From an uncultured Prevotella sp. (lineage in GTDB: Bacteria; Bacteroidota; Bacteroidia; Bacteroidales; Bacteroidaceae): a stretch of 60,711 bases of DNA. The stretch lies in contig CALUFA010000015.1 of the NCBI GenBank assembly GCA_944319795.1, positions 1-60,711 on the forward strand. The letters run 5' to 3'. The notes below the pieces were generated by a model. The model did no database searches. It saw only the letters and a list, made by a program, of their open reading frames with translations, and was not told where the DNA came from. Shown in pieces: positions 9,471 through 17,727 of this stretch; positions within the stretch are counted from its first letter, which is position 1, and each line of letters begins with the position of its first letter. Position numbers and translations under genes: made by a program.

Positions 9471-9503
9471 CAAAGATAGTCAAAAACAGCGTTGGTTACC
9501 AAA
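9471..9503 (-). promoter_or_regulatory. Promoter of the toxin-antitoxin operon
   Basis: Minus strand: TTTG (9500-9503), 21-base spacer, TATCTTTG (9471-9478), 36 bases before the antitoxin ATG. Confidence 0.65.
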
Positions 9504-9553
9504 TAGGACGCAAAAATACTTCAGGTATTTAACAAGATTTACCTATTCATGCG

Positions 9554-9783
9554 TCAGTTCGGTATAATGAAAAGTAATCCATTCAAAACCGTAAGAAGTC
9601 TGTTGCATACCGTCATTCCGGGCTTAGACCCGGAATCCAGAGAACATCCATTTATAATAACAAGGCTGTATACACTTGGATTCCGGGTCCCGGCCCGGAA
9701 TGACGGTATGCAACAGACTTCTTACGGTTTAGGACAGTGCCATTTGCTTTTAGAATGATTACATTCTTCTTATACCGAACTGA
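9554..9783. mobile_element. MITE-like element, copy 1
   Basis: Terminal inverted repeat TCAGTTCGGTATAA. Inside is a long hairpin with about 52-bp arms (9588-9640 against 9677-9729) containing CCGTCATTCCGGG. A direct repeat CTATTCATGCG flanks the element (9543-9553 and 9785-9795), consistent with an 8-11 bp target duplication depending on where the ends are set. No reading frame inside, so it would be mobilised in trans. With its flanks it fills the gap between the antitoxin promoter and the kduD terminator. Confidence 0.75.
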
Positions 9784-9803
9784 GCTATTCATGCGTCAGT
9801 GAA

Positions 9804-9848
9804 TAAAAAACGGGAACAGGGGGCGTTGAGCCTTTACCTGTTCCCGTT
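9804..9848 (-). terminator. Terminator of kduI-kduD
   Basis: Stem AACGGGAACAGG/CCTGTTCCCGTT (9809-9848) with an A-run at 9804-9810 that reads as a U-run on the minus strand. Confidence 0.8.
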
Positions 9849-9879
9849 GTATGTGCGCTTGTGGCATGTTTGCCGCGCG

Positions 9880-10683
9880 TCAGGGCTGTTTGCCAATGTA
9901 GGCGAGTATGCCGCCGTCGACGTAAAGAATGTGTCCGTTTACGAAGTCAGAAGCGTCTGATGCGAGGAATACGGCCGGGCCCATAAGGTCTTCGGGCGTT
10001 CCCCAGCGCGCCGCCGGAGTCTTCGATACGATGAAGCTGTCGAACGGGTGGCGGCTGCCGTCGGCCTGGCGCTCGCGCAGGGGTGCCGTCTGCGGCGTTG
10101 CGATGTAGCCCGGGCCGATGCCGTTGCACTGTATGTTGTGCTCGCCGAACTCTGAGCAGATGTTGCGCGTAAGCATCTTCAGTCCGCCCTTGGCCGCGGC
10201 GTATGCCGACACCGTTTCGCGTCCGAGCTCGCTCATCATCGAGCATACGTTGATTATCTTGCCGTGGCCCTTCTTTATCATGCCGGGTATTACGGCTTTT
10301 GATACGATGAAGGGCGCGTTGAGGTCGATGTCGACCACTTGGCGGAAGTCCTCTACCGACATTTCGGTCATTGGTATGCGCTTTATGATGCCGGCGTTGT
10401 TTACGAGTATGTCTATCGTGCCGAGCTCGCGCTCTATGTCGGCCACCATAGCTTTCACCTCTTCCTCTTTCGTCACGTCGCAGATGTAGCCCTTGGCGTC
10501 GATGCCTTTGGCCTTATAGTCGGCCAAAGCCTGGTCCATGTGGTGCTGCGAGCGGCAGTTGAAAGCTATCTTCGCGCCTGCCTGCGCGTAAGCCTCGGCT
10601 ATGGCGAAGCCTATTCCGTAGGCGGCTCCGGTTACGAGGGCCACCTTTCCTTCAAGTGAGAATTTCTGTGAGAATGTGTCCAT
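9880..10683 (-). CDS. kduD: 2-dehydro-3-deoxy-D-gluconate 5-dehydrogenase (SDR family)
   Basis: A 267-residue short-chain dehydrogenase. The cofactor-binding T18-G-x-x-x-G-I-G25 motif and the catalytic Y161-x-x-x-K165 are present. It is expected to reduce 2,5-diketo-3-deoxygluconate to 2-keto-3-deoxygluconate with NAD(P)H in the cytoplasm, the step after KduI in pectin/unsaturated-uronate breakdown. The close relative gluconate 5-dehydrogenase is hard to exclude on sequence alone, but the adjacent kduI (125 bases upstream, same strand) favours KduD. The junction with kduI contains 9-bp repeats rather than a terminator, so co-transcription is likely. No lyase or uronate transporter is in the window. 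Confidence 0.9.
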   Translation of the reverse strand: MDTFSQKFSLEGKVALVTGAAYGIGFAIAEAYAQAGAKIAFNCRSQHHMDQALADYKAKGIDAKGYICDVTKEEEVKAMVADIERELGTIDILVNNAGIIKRIPMTEMSVEDFRQVVDIDLNAPFIVSKAVIPGMIKKGHGKIINVCSMMSELGRETVSAYAAAKGGLKMLTRNICSEFGEHNIQCNGIGPGYIATPQTAPLRERQADGSRHPFDSFIVSKTPAARWGTPEDLMGPAVFLASDASDFVNGHILYVDGGILAYIGKQP

Positions 10684-10719
10684 TGTCTTGTTGTTTTTTA
10701 TTGTCGGCAGCGGCTTACA

Positions 10720-10785
10720 GGGCTATTGGGCTAATTGGTCTTATTGCCCGAATGGGCCCGGTCGGCCCGATTGGCCCTATATGCC
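10720..10785. repeat. 9-bp degenerate tandem repeats in kduI-kduD junction
   Basis: About seven consecutive 9-mers of the GGCTAATTG/GCCCGATTG type. Same family as repeats at 13363, 15964, 22893, 25396, 30631, 32680 and 45358, and inside ccsBA. Confidence 0.75.
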
Positions 10786-10807
10786 GCGGCTGAGCCGTTG
10801 GTGGTTG

Positions 10808-11653
10808 TTACTTCAGGTCGGTGATCTTTGAGAAGTCCTGGTCGCCGTAGTCCTGGTTCTCGCCTCCCATGCCCCAGATGAAGGTGTAGTTGTGGGTGGC
10901 TGCGGCGCTGTGTATGCTCCATTCGGGCGACAGCACGGCCTGGTCGCCCTTCATCCAGATGTGGCGCGTCTCGTCGATTTCGCCCATGAAGTGGCATACG
11001 GCCTGCTCTTCGGGCACCTCGAAGTAGAAGTATGCCTCCATGCGGCGGCTGTGTACGTGGGCCGGCATGGTGTTCCATACGCTGCCGGGGGCAAGCTCCG
11101 TCATGCCCATCTGCAGCTGGCATGTGGGCAATACCTGGCTTACGAGCATCTTGTTGATGTCGCGCTCGTTGCTCATCTCGAGTGAGCCCATGTGCGCAAC
11201 CACGGCGTCGGCCTTGGTTACTTTCTTGCATGGATACTCCTTGTGGGCGGTTACGCTGTTGAAATAGAACTTGGCCGGGTTGCTTGAGTCCTTGCTCGAG
11301 AAGAACACGTCGCGGTCGCCGCGGCCGATGTAGAGGGCCTCCTTGTAGCCCAGCGTGAACGTTTCGCCGCCCACCTTGACTACGCCTTCGCCCCGGCCTA
11401 CGTTGAATATGCCGACCTCGCGGCGCGTTGTGAAGTATTCGGCCTTAAGCGGGTCGATGGCTTCGAGCTTGAGCTCCTCGTTCACGGGCATTGCGCCGCC
11501 TACTACCATGCGGTCGTACATCGAGTAGACCATGTTCACTTCGTCGGCCGAGAAAACTTTCTCGATGAGGAAGTCGCGGCGGATTCGTTTCGTGTCATAG
11601 CTTTTCGCATCCTCGGGATGCGCAGCGTAGCGGATTTCGTAATTTGTTTTCAT
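10808..11653 (-). CDS. kduI: 5-dehydro-4-deoxy-D-glucuronate isomerase
   Basis: 281 residues from the ATG at 11651-11653, the usual length for KduI. It isomerises 4-deoxy-L-threo-5-hexosulose uronate to 2,5-diketo-3-deoxygluconate. The cupin metal ligands are visible as H199, H201, E206 and H248, spaced exactly as in the E. coli enzyme (196/198/203/245). An in-frame upstream extension to 11935 runs through the promoter repeats and a terminator hairpin and is rejected. The gene is preceded by an array of 66-bp repeats, each holding a promoter-like box, and followed by kduD. Confidence 0.93.
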   Translation of the reverse strand: MKTNYEIRYAAHPEDAKSYDTKRIRRDFLIEKVFSADEVNMVYSMYDRMVVGGAMPVNEELKLEAIDPLKAEYFTTRREVGIFNVGRGEGVVKVGGETFTLGYKEALYIGRGDRDVFFSSKDSSNPAKFYFNSVTAHKEYPCKKVTKADAVVAHMGSLEMSNERDINKMLVSQVLPTCQLQMGMTELAPGSVWNTMPAHVHSRRMEAYFYFEVPEEQAVCHFMGEIDETRHIWMKGDQAVLSPEWSIHSAAATHNYTFIWGMGGENQDYGDQDFSKITDLK

Positions 11654-11703
11654 AATGTATTGTTTAATAAAGATGATTTTGAAACAACGCAGGTTATCTT
11701 CTG

Positions 11704-11843
11704 CAAAGATAGCGCAAGCGAGCGCAATGCAAACTTGTTTGCTTATTGCCGAGCGCAGGTTATCTTCTGCAAAGATACCGTAAGCGAGCGCAATGCAAAC
11801 TTGTTTGCTTATTGCCGAGCGCAGGTTATCTTCTGCAAAGTTA
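11704..11843 (-). promoter_or_regulatory. Tandem 66-bp promoter repeats upstream of kduI
   Basis: Promoter boxes recur exactly every 66 bases on the minus strand: TATCTTTG at 11704-11711 and 11770-11777, and TAACTTTG at 11836-11843. In the complete units a TTTG lies 18 bases upstream of the next box, so each unit looks like a full promoter. Each unit also contains a hairpin centred on GCAAAC-AA-GTTTGC. Same family as the prmC repeats at 26328-26467, where the hairpin arms differ in sequence but still pair. Confidence 0.75.
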
Positions 11844-11845
11844 CT

Positions 11846-11883
11846 AAAAAAAACGCATCCTTTTGCCTGAAAGGATGCGTTTT
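11846..11883 (-). terminator. Terminator of tRNA-Gln
   Basis: Stem AAACGCATCCTTT/AAAGGATGCGTTT (11851-11883) with an A-run at 11846-11853 that becomes a U-run on the minus strand. It lies between the tRNA and kduI, separating the two transcripts. Confidence 0.8.
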
Positions 11884-11906
11884 GTATATGAATAATGCTT
11901 AAAATG

Positions 11907-11977
11907 TTGTCCAAGGCGGATTCGAACCACCACAAACAGAACCAAAACCTGTTGTGCTACCATTACACCATTGGACA
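11907..11977 (-). tRNA. tRNA-Gln (anticodon TTG)
   Basis: A cloverleaf can be drawn on the minus strand: acceptor TGTCCAA/TTGGACA, D-stem GTGT/GCAC with loop AATGGTA, anticodon stem ACAGG/TCTGT with loop TTTTGGT (anticodon TTG at 34-36), and T-arm with GGTTCGAATCC. The CCA end is not encoded. Confidence 0.95.
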
Positions 11978-11987
11978 ATCACGGGTG

Positions 11988-12020
11988 CAAAGGTAGTGGT
12001 TTTTTACGCCACTACCAAAA
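11988..12020 (-). promoter_or_regulatory. Promoter of tRNA-Gln
   Basis: Minus strand TTTTG (12016-12020), 20-base spacer, TACCTTTG (11988-11995), about 11 bases before the tRNA 5' end. The box lies in an inverted repeat (GGTAGTGG/CCACTACC, 11991-12018) that could be mistaken for a terminator of tyrS. Confidence 0.7.
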
Positions 12021-12034
12021 TTTTGAACGACTTT

Positions 12035-13336
12035 TTAGCCTTTTACGGTGACTAAATAGTAATTTTTCTTGCCACGCTGAACGAGCAGATACTTCCCGTC
12101 TATCAGGTCGTCGGCTGTTATGGCGCGGTCGAAGGCGGCGAGCTTCTCCTTGTTGAGCGATACGCCTCCGCCTTGGACGAGCTTGCGCATCTCGCCCTTG
12201 CTGGCGAATACGGCGGCCTCGGTGGTGAACAGTTCCACCGCCGGCAGCCCGAGTTTGTCTGCCGAAATCTCGAACTGGGGCACTCCCTCGAATATGTCGA
12301 GCAGCGTCTGCTCGTCGAGCTTCATGAGGCTTTCCTTCGTAGACTTGCCGAACAGTATGTTCGACGCTTCCACGGCGGCGTCGTAATCCTCGCGCGAGTG
12401 TACCATTACGGTCACCTCTTCGGCCAGGCGGCGCTGCAGCGTGCGGCGGCCCGGGTCTTGGCGGTGCTCCTCAACGAGCGCGTCGATGGTCTCCTTGTCG
12501 AGGCTTGTGAATATCTTTATGTAGCGTTCGGCGTCGTCGTCGCTCACGTTCAGCCAGAACTGGTAGAACTTGTAGGGCGACGTGCGCTTCGGGTCGAGCC
12601 ATACGTTGCCGCTCTCCGTCTTGCCGAACTTCTTTCCGTCGGCCTTCGTTATGAGCGGACACGTCAGCGCGAACGCCTCGGCCTCGCTTCCGAGCGTGCG
12701 GCGGATAAGCTCCGTTCCGGTGGTCATGTTGCCCCATTGGTCGTTGCCTCCGAGCTGCAGCTTGCATCCCTTGTGCTGGTAGAGGTAGAGGAAGTCGTAG
12801 CCTTGGAGCAGCTGGTAGGTGAACTCGGTGAACGAGAGGCCGTCGCGCGCCTCGCCGTTCAGGCGCTGCTGCACGCTCTCCTTGGCCATCATGTAGTTCA
12901 CGGTGATGTGCTTGCCCACCTCGCGTGCGAAGTTGAGGAAGGTGAAGTCCTTCATCCAGTCGTAGTTGTTCACCAACTCGGCCTTGTTGGGCGCGTCGCC
13001 GTCGAAGTCGAGGAATTTCGCAACCTGGCGCTTAATGCACTCCTGGTTGTGGTATAGGGTTTCGTCGTCGAGCAGGTTGCGCTCCTGGCTTTTGCCCGAG
13101 GGGTCGCCTATCATGCCCGTGGCTCCGCCTACGAGGATTATCGGCTTGTGGCCGCAACGCTGCAGGTGGCGCAGCATCATCACGCCGCACAGGTGGCCGA
13201 TGTGCAGCGAGTCGGCCGTAGGGTCGGTGCCTAAGTAGGCCGTAACCAGCTCTTTCTGCAAGAGCTCTTCAGTGCCGGGCATGATTTGGGCCAGCATGCC
13301 TCGCCATCTGAGTTCTTCAACAAAATTCTTGTTCAT
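12035..13336 (-). CDS. tyrS: Tyrosyl-tRNA synthetase
   Basis: 433 residues, class I aminoacyl-tRNA synthetase charging tRNA-Tyr. H45-I-G-H48 and K236-F-G-K-T240 are the ATP-binding signatures. The DQWGN loop (199-203) and the [13 protein letters not shown] segment (70-82) are typical. The C-terminal 80 residues form the S4-like RNA-binding domain ('[14 protein letters not shown]'). Full length. It follows yidD on the same strand across a 164-base gap that carries 9-bp repeats. Confidence 0.97.
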   Translation of the reverse strand: MNKNFVEELRWRGMLAQIMPGTEELLQKELVTAYLGTDPTADSLHIGHLCGVMMLRHLQRCGHKPIILVGGATGMIGDPSGKSQERNLLDDETLYHNQECIKRQVAKFLDFDGDAPNKAELVNNYDWMKDFTFLNFAREVGKHITVNYMMAKESVQQRLNGEARDGLSFTEFTYQLLQGYDFLYLYQHKGCKLQLGGNDQWGNMTTGTELIRRTLGSEAEAFALTCPLITKADGKKFGKTESGNVWLDPKRTSPYKFYQFWLNVSDDDAERYIKIFTSLDKETIDALVEEHRQDPGRRTLQRRLAEEVTVMVHSREDYDAAVEASNILFGKSTKESLMKLDEQTLLDIFEGVPQFEISADKLGLPAVELFTTEAAVFASKGEMRKLVQGGGVSLNKEKLAAFDRAITADDLIDGKYLLVQRGKKNYYLVTVKG

Positions 13337-13362
13337 CGTATGGTGTTTTTTAGTTTTTAATC

Positions 13363-13412
13363 GGATGGATGTGACGGATGGGACTGATTGGACTTATGCG
13401 GAGCAGGACGGG
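13363..13412. repeat. 9-bp degenerate tandem repeats upstream of tyrS
   Basis: 9-mers of the type GGATGGATG, TGACGGATG, GGACTGATT and GGACTTATG run between yidD and tyrS. Same periodic family as at 10720. Confidence 0.55.
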
Positions 13413-13500
13413 AAAACAAGTTGCAATCGTTTGCTTCACGGATGGTTCTTCCCTTAAAAGCAATTGGATTTTTCCCTTTCCCCTTTTAGCTTTTCCCTTC

Positions 13501-13743
13501 CTAAGGTACGGGGTCGTATCCGCTTCCTCCCCACGGGTTGCAGCGCAGTATGCGCCATACGGCGAGGGCGAGGCCCTTTACCGGTCCGTGTTTCTTAAGC
13601 GCCTGCTTGGCGTATTCTGAGCATGTGGGGGTGAACCTGCATGTCGGCGGAGTGAACGGGGAAATGAATCTTTGGTAGAATACTATCGGCAGCGTGAGCA
13701 GCCACGCCAAGGATTTCGACAGTAGGGTGGTTAGTCGTCTCAT
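13501..13743 (-). CDS. yidD: YidD membrane protein insertion efficiency factor
   Basis: 80 residues. The family signature is plain: '[24 protein letters not shown]' followed by '[17 protein letters not shown]'. It is a small amphipathic protein at the inner membrane that assists YidC-dependent insertion. The first 25 residues are hydrophobic/basic. Its ATG overlaps the rnpA stop codon by 4 bases, the classical rnpA-yidD coupling. Confidence 0.95.
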   Translation of the reverse strand: MRRLTTLLSKSLAWLLTLPIVFYQRFISPFTPPTCRFTPTCSEYAKQALKKHGPVKGLALAVWRILRCNPWGGSGYDPVP

Positions 13744-14144
13744 CGGCTTTCCAGCTTTTCGGCGAGCCTTTGCATGAGGTTCACCACCTTTGTTTCAACT
13801 TTCTGCGTGTCCCACAGCTTGTCGTCGAGCCAGATGAAGGCCATGACCAGTCCCGTGCCTTCCTGCTGCCCGAGCTTGTCGTACAGTATGCTTTTGTTCT
13901 TGCGGTAAGCCTCGCGCACCTGGCGTTTCACCCTGTTGCGCTTCACCGCGCGCTTGAAGCAGCGCTTGGGCACGCTTACCAGCATCTGTGCGGCGTGTTC
14001 CGGGCTGTCGGTCTTCATGTACACGAGGCGCAGGGGGAACGCCGCCATCGAGCGGCTGCCTTCCCTGTGGAAGAGTTTTTCTATGAGCGTCTTGCTGCAC
14101 AGGCGCTCTTCCTTGCCGAATGTCATTGCGCCGGGTTCCGCCAT
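13740..14144 (-). CDS. rnpA: Ribonuclease P protein component
   Basis: Up to 134 residues. It is the protein subunit that helps the RNase P RNA bind pre-tRNA 5' leaders. The family core '[15 protein letters not shown]' at the N-terminus and the basic helix '[21 protein letters not shown]' (the RNR motif) are present. A start at the second methionine (M7, 14126) would match the family N-terminus better; both starts are in frame. It lies 16 bases after hemD and overlaps yidD. Confidence 0.95.
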   Translation of the reverse strand: MAEPGAMTFGKEERLCSKTLIEKLFHREGSRSMAAFPLRLVYMKTDSPEHAAQMLVSVPKRCFKRAVKRNRVKRQVREAYRKNKSILYDKLGQQEGTGLVMAFIWLDDKLWDTQKVETKVVNLMQRLAEKLESR

Positions 14145-14160
14145 GCTTGCCGTATGTTTT

Positions 14161-14907
14161 TTACTTGTTGTTGGCTAAGAAGTCTTTCAGTGCGCTCGTC
14201 ATCGAGGGGTGTTGCACGGTGGGGGCTTCCACTTCCACCTTGAGGCCGGCGTCGTGTGCCGCCTTTGCCGTCGCCGGGCCGAAGGTGCCTACCACCACCT
14301 TGTCGTTCATCGTCGTGCCGAATGTGTTGTTGAAGGCGTTGATGCCCGACGGGCTGAAGAATATGCACATGTCGTAGTCGAAGGTCTTTACCTCGTCCTC
14401 GGTGAAGTCGTTGCTCACCGTGCGGTACATCACGCACTCGGTGTGGTTGAGCTTCTTGGCGTCGAGCAGCTTCTTCACCGTGTCGTCGTGCACGTCGCTC
14501 AGCGGTATGAGGTATTTCTCGCCCTTGTGCTTCGCCATTGTGGGCAGCAGGTCGTCTATCTTGCCGGTCTTGCCGAAGAACACTTTGCGCTTGCGGTATT
14601 GCACGTATTTCTGTATGTAGAGGGCGATGGTCTCGGTTACGCAGAAGTATTTCATCGTCTCGGGTATCTCGAGGCGCATGTCTGCGGCCAGCTTGAAGTA
14701 GTTGTCTATCGCGTGCCTCGACGTGAACACCACGGCTGTATAGTTCAGTATGCTTATTTTCTGCTGGCGGAACTCCTTCGAGGAGAGTCCTTCCACTTTT
14801 ATGAACGGACGGAAGACCAATTCTACGCCATATTCTTTTTCCATCTCGAAGTACGGTGACTTATCACTGCTCGGCCTTGGTTGTGACACTAAAATCTTTC
14901 TTACCAT
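14161..14907 (-). CDS. hemD: Uroporphyrinogen-III synthase
   Basis: 248 residues. HemD cyclises hydroxymethylbilane with ring-D inversion to uroporphyrinogen III in heme/siroheme synthesis. The protein has the two-lobed pattern and weakly conserved motifs of the Bacteroidota form: 'VFTSRHAIDNYFKLA' in lobe 1, 'DMCIFFSPSGINAF' and 'VVGTFGPATAKAAHDAGLKVEVEAPTVQ' near the C-terminus. The latter is the most diagnostic segment. It starts 11 bases after the DUF4271 gene, indicating one operon. The family diverges strongly, so the call rests on the C-terminal motif and on context. Confidence 0.88.
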   Translation of the reverse strand: MVRKILVSQPRPSSDKSPYFEMEKEYGVELVFRPFIKVEGLSSKEFRQQKISILNYTAVVFTSRHAIDNYFKLAADMRLEIPETMKYFCVTETIALYIQKYVQYRKRKVFFGKTGKIDDLLPTMAKHKGEKYLIPLSDVHDDTVKKLLDAKKLNHTECVMYRTVSNDFTEDEVKTFDYDMCIFFSPSGINAFNNTFGTTMNDKVVVGTFGPATAKAAHDAGLKVEVEAPTVQHPSMTSALKDFLANNK

Positions 14908-14918
14908 CAGTTAATATC

Positions 14919-15956
14919 CTAAAAGTTTATTTTCAATGAATCTACTACCTTTACGAGAATACCCCACAACGAGAGCAAGGGCATTATTTCAAGGGCACAA
15001 AAGTACAAAATTATCTGCAGAAAAAAGTTTTTATGTCGGAAAAACATAACAAAACTCTTGTAAAAGAGCATCATCTTGGACAAGACTATGACAAAAAGTA
15101 CGTAAATTACGGCTTTTTGTATGGAAAGGTCGAAATACGCCTGCAGCAGCACGAGGGGGAACAGCGCCATGCCTTCGACCGAGGTGGCGAAGAGCAGCGA
15201 CTTAAGCCAGCTTGCGCTTTTCTTCCTGCCGAAGAACACGTTGTTGACCATCCAGTAGGCGAGCATCTTCACGGCGAAGTAGCCTACGAACGCGCCGAAG
15301 AATATGCCGACCAACTGGTATTGCGACGACAGGATGAACGTGTCGGCCACGCATTCGAGCGTGTAAAGGAACGCTATTACCGACAGCAGCAGGCATGCGA
15401 GCATGACGAAGAAGAACTGGAAGCGCACCTCGGCGGCGGTCTCGGTCATCTCGGTGGTGTTGCTGTTGGGCTCGCGGAAGAAGTATTTCGCCTGGCGCAT
15501 GAAGAAGCGGCGCGAATTGGCGAAGGCTATCATGGCGATGATGAAGCAGCCTATGAGCAGCGCCGTCAGCGTGTTGTCGCCGCGTATGGTGTATGGCACG
15601 GGGTCGCCGGCCACGCCGTAGCGGCCGCCCGTCTCGCTGTAAAACACAGAGTCTTTAGAGAAGAACGTCTCGCGGTAGTATTGCGGCAGGCTGACGTCCC
15701 TCGGGCTCACCCAGTCCTCCTGGCCGGGCAGGCTGAGCGTGTCGGGCCGGTTGCTCAGGTGTTTGTTCTCTACGTGGAACGCCGCCTGTATGGCCGAGTC
15801 CTGCTGGGCCGGCGTGGCGTCGGGCGGCAGCTGCCTTAACACCTCGTATGGGTGCAGCACGGCTTCGCCGGCCGGCTCCGCCTTCGCGGTGTCGGCCTTC
15901 ACGGCGGCGTCCGCCTGTGCGGCTGGCGCTATGGAGTCGGCCTGGAGGGTTGTCAT
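14919..15956 (-). CDS. DUF4271 integral membrane protein
   Basis: 345 residues. Residues 1-130 are soluble, Ala/Pro/Asp-rich at the start. From about 130 onward there are five to six hydrophobic helices ('LTALLIGCFIIAMIAFA', 'FFVMLACLLLSVIAFLYTLE', 'GIFFGAFVGYFAVKMLAYWMV', 'VEGMALFPLVLLQAYF', 'KAVIYVLFVIVLSKMMLFY', 'IILYFCALEIMPLLSLWGIL'). This is the Bacteroidota DUF4271 family, usually found next to hemD; its function is unknown. It lies between metK and hemD on the minus strand. Confidence 0.85.
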   Translation of the reverse strand: MTTLQADSIAPAAQADAAVKADTAKAEPAGEAVLHPYEVLRQLPPDATPAQQDSAIQAAFHVENKHLSNRPDTLSLPGQEDWVSPRDVSLPQYYRETFFSKDSVFYSETGGRYGVAGDPVPYTIRGDNTLTALLIGCFIIAMIAFANSRRFFMRQAKYFFREPNSNTTEMTETAAEVRFQFFFVMLACLLLSVIAFLYTLECVADTFILSSQYQLVGIFFGAFVGYFAVKMLAYWMVNNVFFGRKKSASWLKSLLFATSVEGMALFPLVLLQAYFDLSIQKAVIYVLFVIVLSKMMLFYKSFVMFFRHKNFFLQIILYFCALEIMPLLSLWGILVKVVDSLKINF

Positions 15957-15963
15957 TGCTTGT

Positions 15964-16037
15964 GGGTTGTTTGGCTGATAGGGCTTGTTGGGCTAATGAG
16001 GCTAATTTGGCTGATGGGCCGAATTAGCCCGATGGGC
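15964..16037. repeat. 9-bp degenerate tandem repeats, metK-DUF4271 junction
   Basis: Eight contiguous 9-mers (GGCTGATAG, GGCTTGTTG, GGCTAATGA, GGCTAATTT, GGCTGATGG and so on) fill almost the whole 83-base junction. Confidence 0.8.
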
Positions 16038-16039
16038 TG

Positions 16040-17302
16040 TCATTTGATGTCGAATTCACGCCTTATCTCGTCTACCATGTCGAGCTTCTCCCATGTGAAC
16101 AGCTCTACGTCGACGGTCTTCTCCTCGTGGTACCGGCTGGTGAACGTCTTCCTTACCACCTCGTTCTTGCGGCCCATGTGGCCGTAGGCGGCCGTCTCCA
16201 CGTACATCGGCTGGCGCAGCTTGAGCCTGCGCTCGATGGCCTTCGGCCTGAGGTCGAACATCTTCGTTATCCTATCGGCTATCTCGCCGTCGGCCAGCCC
16301 CGTGCGGCCCTTGCCGTATGTGTTCACGTAGACGCTTACCGGCTCGGCCTTGCCTATGGCGTAGCTTACCTGTACGAGCATCTCGTCGGCCACGCCCGCG
16401 GCCACCATGTTCTTGGCTATGTGGCGCGCCGCGTAGGCCGCCGAGCGGTCTACCTTGCTCGAGTCCTTGCCCGAGAAGGCGCCTCCGCCGTGGGCGCCGC
16501 GGCCCCCGTAAGTGTCTACTATTATCTTGCGGCCGGTAAGGCCGGTGTCGCCGTTGGGCCCTCCGATTACGAACTTGCCCGTAGGGTTTACCAAGTATTT
16601 TATGTCGTCGTTGAACAGTGCGAGCACCTTCTCCGAGTGTATCTGCTCCTTTACGCGCGGCATGAGTATGTTCTTCACGTCGTCCTTTATGCGCGCGAGC
16701 ATGCGCTCGTCGTCGCCGTCGAACTCGTCGTGCTGCGTCGACACCACTATCGTCGTTATGCGCTGCGGCGTGCCGTCGTCGGCGTACTCTACGGTAACCT
16801 GGCTCTTAGAGTCGGGCCTGAGGTAGGTCATCGTCTTGCCTTCCTTGCGTATGTCGGCAAGCGTCTTCATGATGAGCTGCGCCAGGTCGAGCGTTACGGG
16901 CATGTAGTTCTCCGTCTCGTTGCATGCGTAGCCGAACATCATGCCCTGGTCGCCGGCTCCCTGCTCGTCCTCGTTGCCGTTGTCCACGCCGCGGTTGATG
17001 TCGTCGCTCTGCTCGTGTATGGCGTTGAGTATGCCGCACGAGTCGCCGTCGAACTGGTATTCCGACTTGGTGTAGCCGATGCGCTTTATCGTCCTGCGCG
17101 CCATTGTCTGCAGGTCGATGTACTCCGAGCTGCGCACCTCGCCGGCTATCACCACCTGTCCGGTCGTTACGAGCGTCTCTACGGCCACGCGGGCGTTTTC
17201 GTCGTAGGCTAAGAACTGGTCGAGGATGGCGTCTGATATTTGGTCGGCAACCTTGTCGGGATGCCCTTCCGATACTGATTCTGATGAAAACAAATATGAC
17301 AT
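16040..17302 (-). CDS. metK: S-adenosylmethionine synthetase
   Basis: 420 residues. It makes S-adenosylmethionine from methionine and ATP. Signatures: '[19 protein letters not shown]' at the N-terminus, '[12 protein letters not shown]' (hexapeptide motif) and '[16 protein letters not shown]' (P-loop-like motif). Full length. It has its own promoter 29 bases upstream and a short leader with no room for a riboswitch. Confidence 0.97.
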   Translation of the reverse strand: MSYLFSSESVSEGHPDKVADQISDAILDQFLAYDENARVAVETLVTTGQVVIAGEVRSSEYIDLQTMARRTIKRIGYTKSEYQFDGDSCGILNAIHEQSDDINRGVDNGNEDEQGAGDQGMMFGYACNETENYMPVTLDLAQLIMKTLADIRKEGKTMTYLRPDSKSQVTVEYADDGTPQRITTIVVSTQHDEFDGDDERMLARIKDDVKNILMPRVKEQIHSEKVLALFNDDIKYLVNPTGKFVIGGPNGDTGLTGRKIIVDTYGGRGAHGGGAFSGKDSSKVDRSAAYAARHIAKNMVAAGVADEMLVQVSYAIGKAEPVSVYVNTYGKGRTGLADGEIADRITKMFDLRPKAIERRLKLRQPMYVETAAYGHMGRKNEVVRKTFTSRYHEEKTVDVELFTWEKLDMVDEIRREFDIK

Positions 17303-17330
17303 TTTTACCTTGTTTATTTAAAATAGTTTG

Positions 17331-17362
17331 CAAAGTTACTCCATTTCGACATAACGGCAAAA
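17331..17362 (-). promoter_or_regulatory. metK promoter
   Basis: Minus strand TTTTG (17358-17362), 19-base spacer, TAACTTTG (17331-17338), 28 bases before the metK ATG. A textbook Bacteroidota promoter. Confidence 0.8.
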
Positions 17363-17439
17363 TAAAACAAGGTTTTTAACGGTATTTGTGGGTTATGCGG
17401 TCGTGGGGTTATACGGTTATGGGGTTGTATGGATGTAAT

Positions 17440-17617
17440 GAGAATTTGGCATAAGAAAATCCCATACAGGCCTACCACAGCCTCTAACCATAAATGGAAA
17501 GCTTACGTCGTTATGACGCAGCTCATTATGGTCAGATATGCTCTATTCCGTTGTCGAGGTGGTAGTTCGTATGGGAATTATGAGCAAATAAAAAAGTGTG
17601 CCGCTTCTTGCGGTTAC
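17440..17617 (-). ncRNA. Rod-like structured RNA, 6S RNA-like
   Basis: A promoter (17623-17653) drives an RNA of about 180 nt that folds as one long rod. Helices in plus coordinates: 17450-54/17578-82, 17461-67/17569-75, 17472-78/17559-65, an asymmetric bubble of 23 and 5 nt, then 17484-93/17526-35, 17499-503/17520-24 and 17505-09/17515-19 with a 5-nt loop. Three A-C mismatches on the plus strand, in three different helices, become G-U pairs on the minus strand, which supports minus-strand RNA. Length, promoter and rod-with-bubble shape resemble 6S RNA, which binds the RNA polymerase holoenzyme. The 3' end is not marked by a clear terminator. The 6S identity is inference; the structure is read directly. 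Confidence 0.6.
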
Positions 17618-17622
17618 AATTG

Positions 17623-17653
17623 CAAAAGTAACATATTTTTTAATATTTACAAA
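17623..17653 (-). promoter_or_regulatory. Promoter of the structured RNA
   Basis: Minus strand TTTG (17650-17653), exactly 19 bases, TACTTTTG (17623-17630). No credible protein start follows, which favours an RNA gene. Confidence 0.75.
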
Positions 17654-17727
17654 TTATTGTGTTGAAAAATGTGCAATTAAAAATATGTTTGGGTTTTGTT
17701 GGGTGTGCTGGCGTGGGTATTTTAAGG

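Noticed and set aside
11654-11935. N-terminal extension of KduI through the promoter repeats
   Set aside because: It would translate the repeated 66-bp promoter units and a terminator; the ATG at 11653 gives the normal KduI length and metal-site numbering.
11991-12018. Terminator of tyrS
   Set aside because: The stem is there, but one arm is the TACCTTTG box of the tRNA-Gln promoter at the right distance; the inverted repeat is probably incidental.
17303-17360. SAM riboswitch before metK
   Set aside because: The promoter box lies about 28 bases from the start codon, leaving no room for an aptamer.
17429-17665. 78-codon plus-strand frame upstream of eno
   Set aside because: It runs through the helices of the structured RNA on the other strand, has no domain and no promoter of its own.
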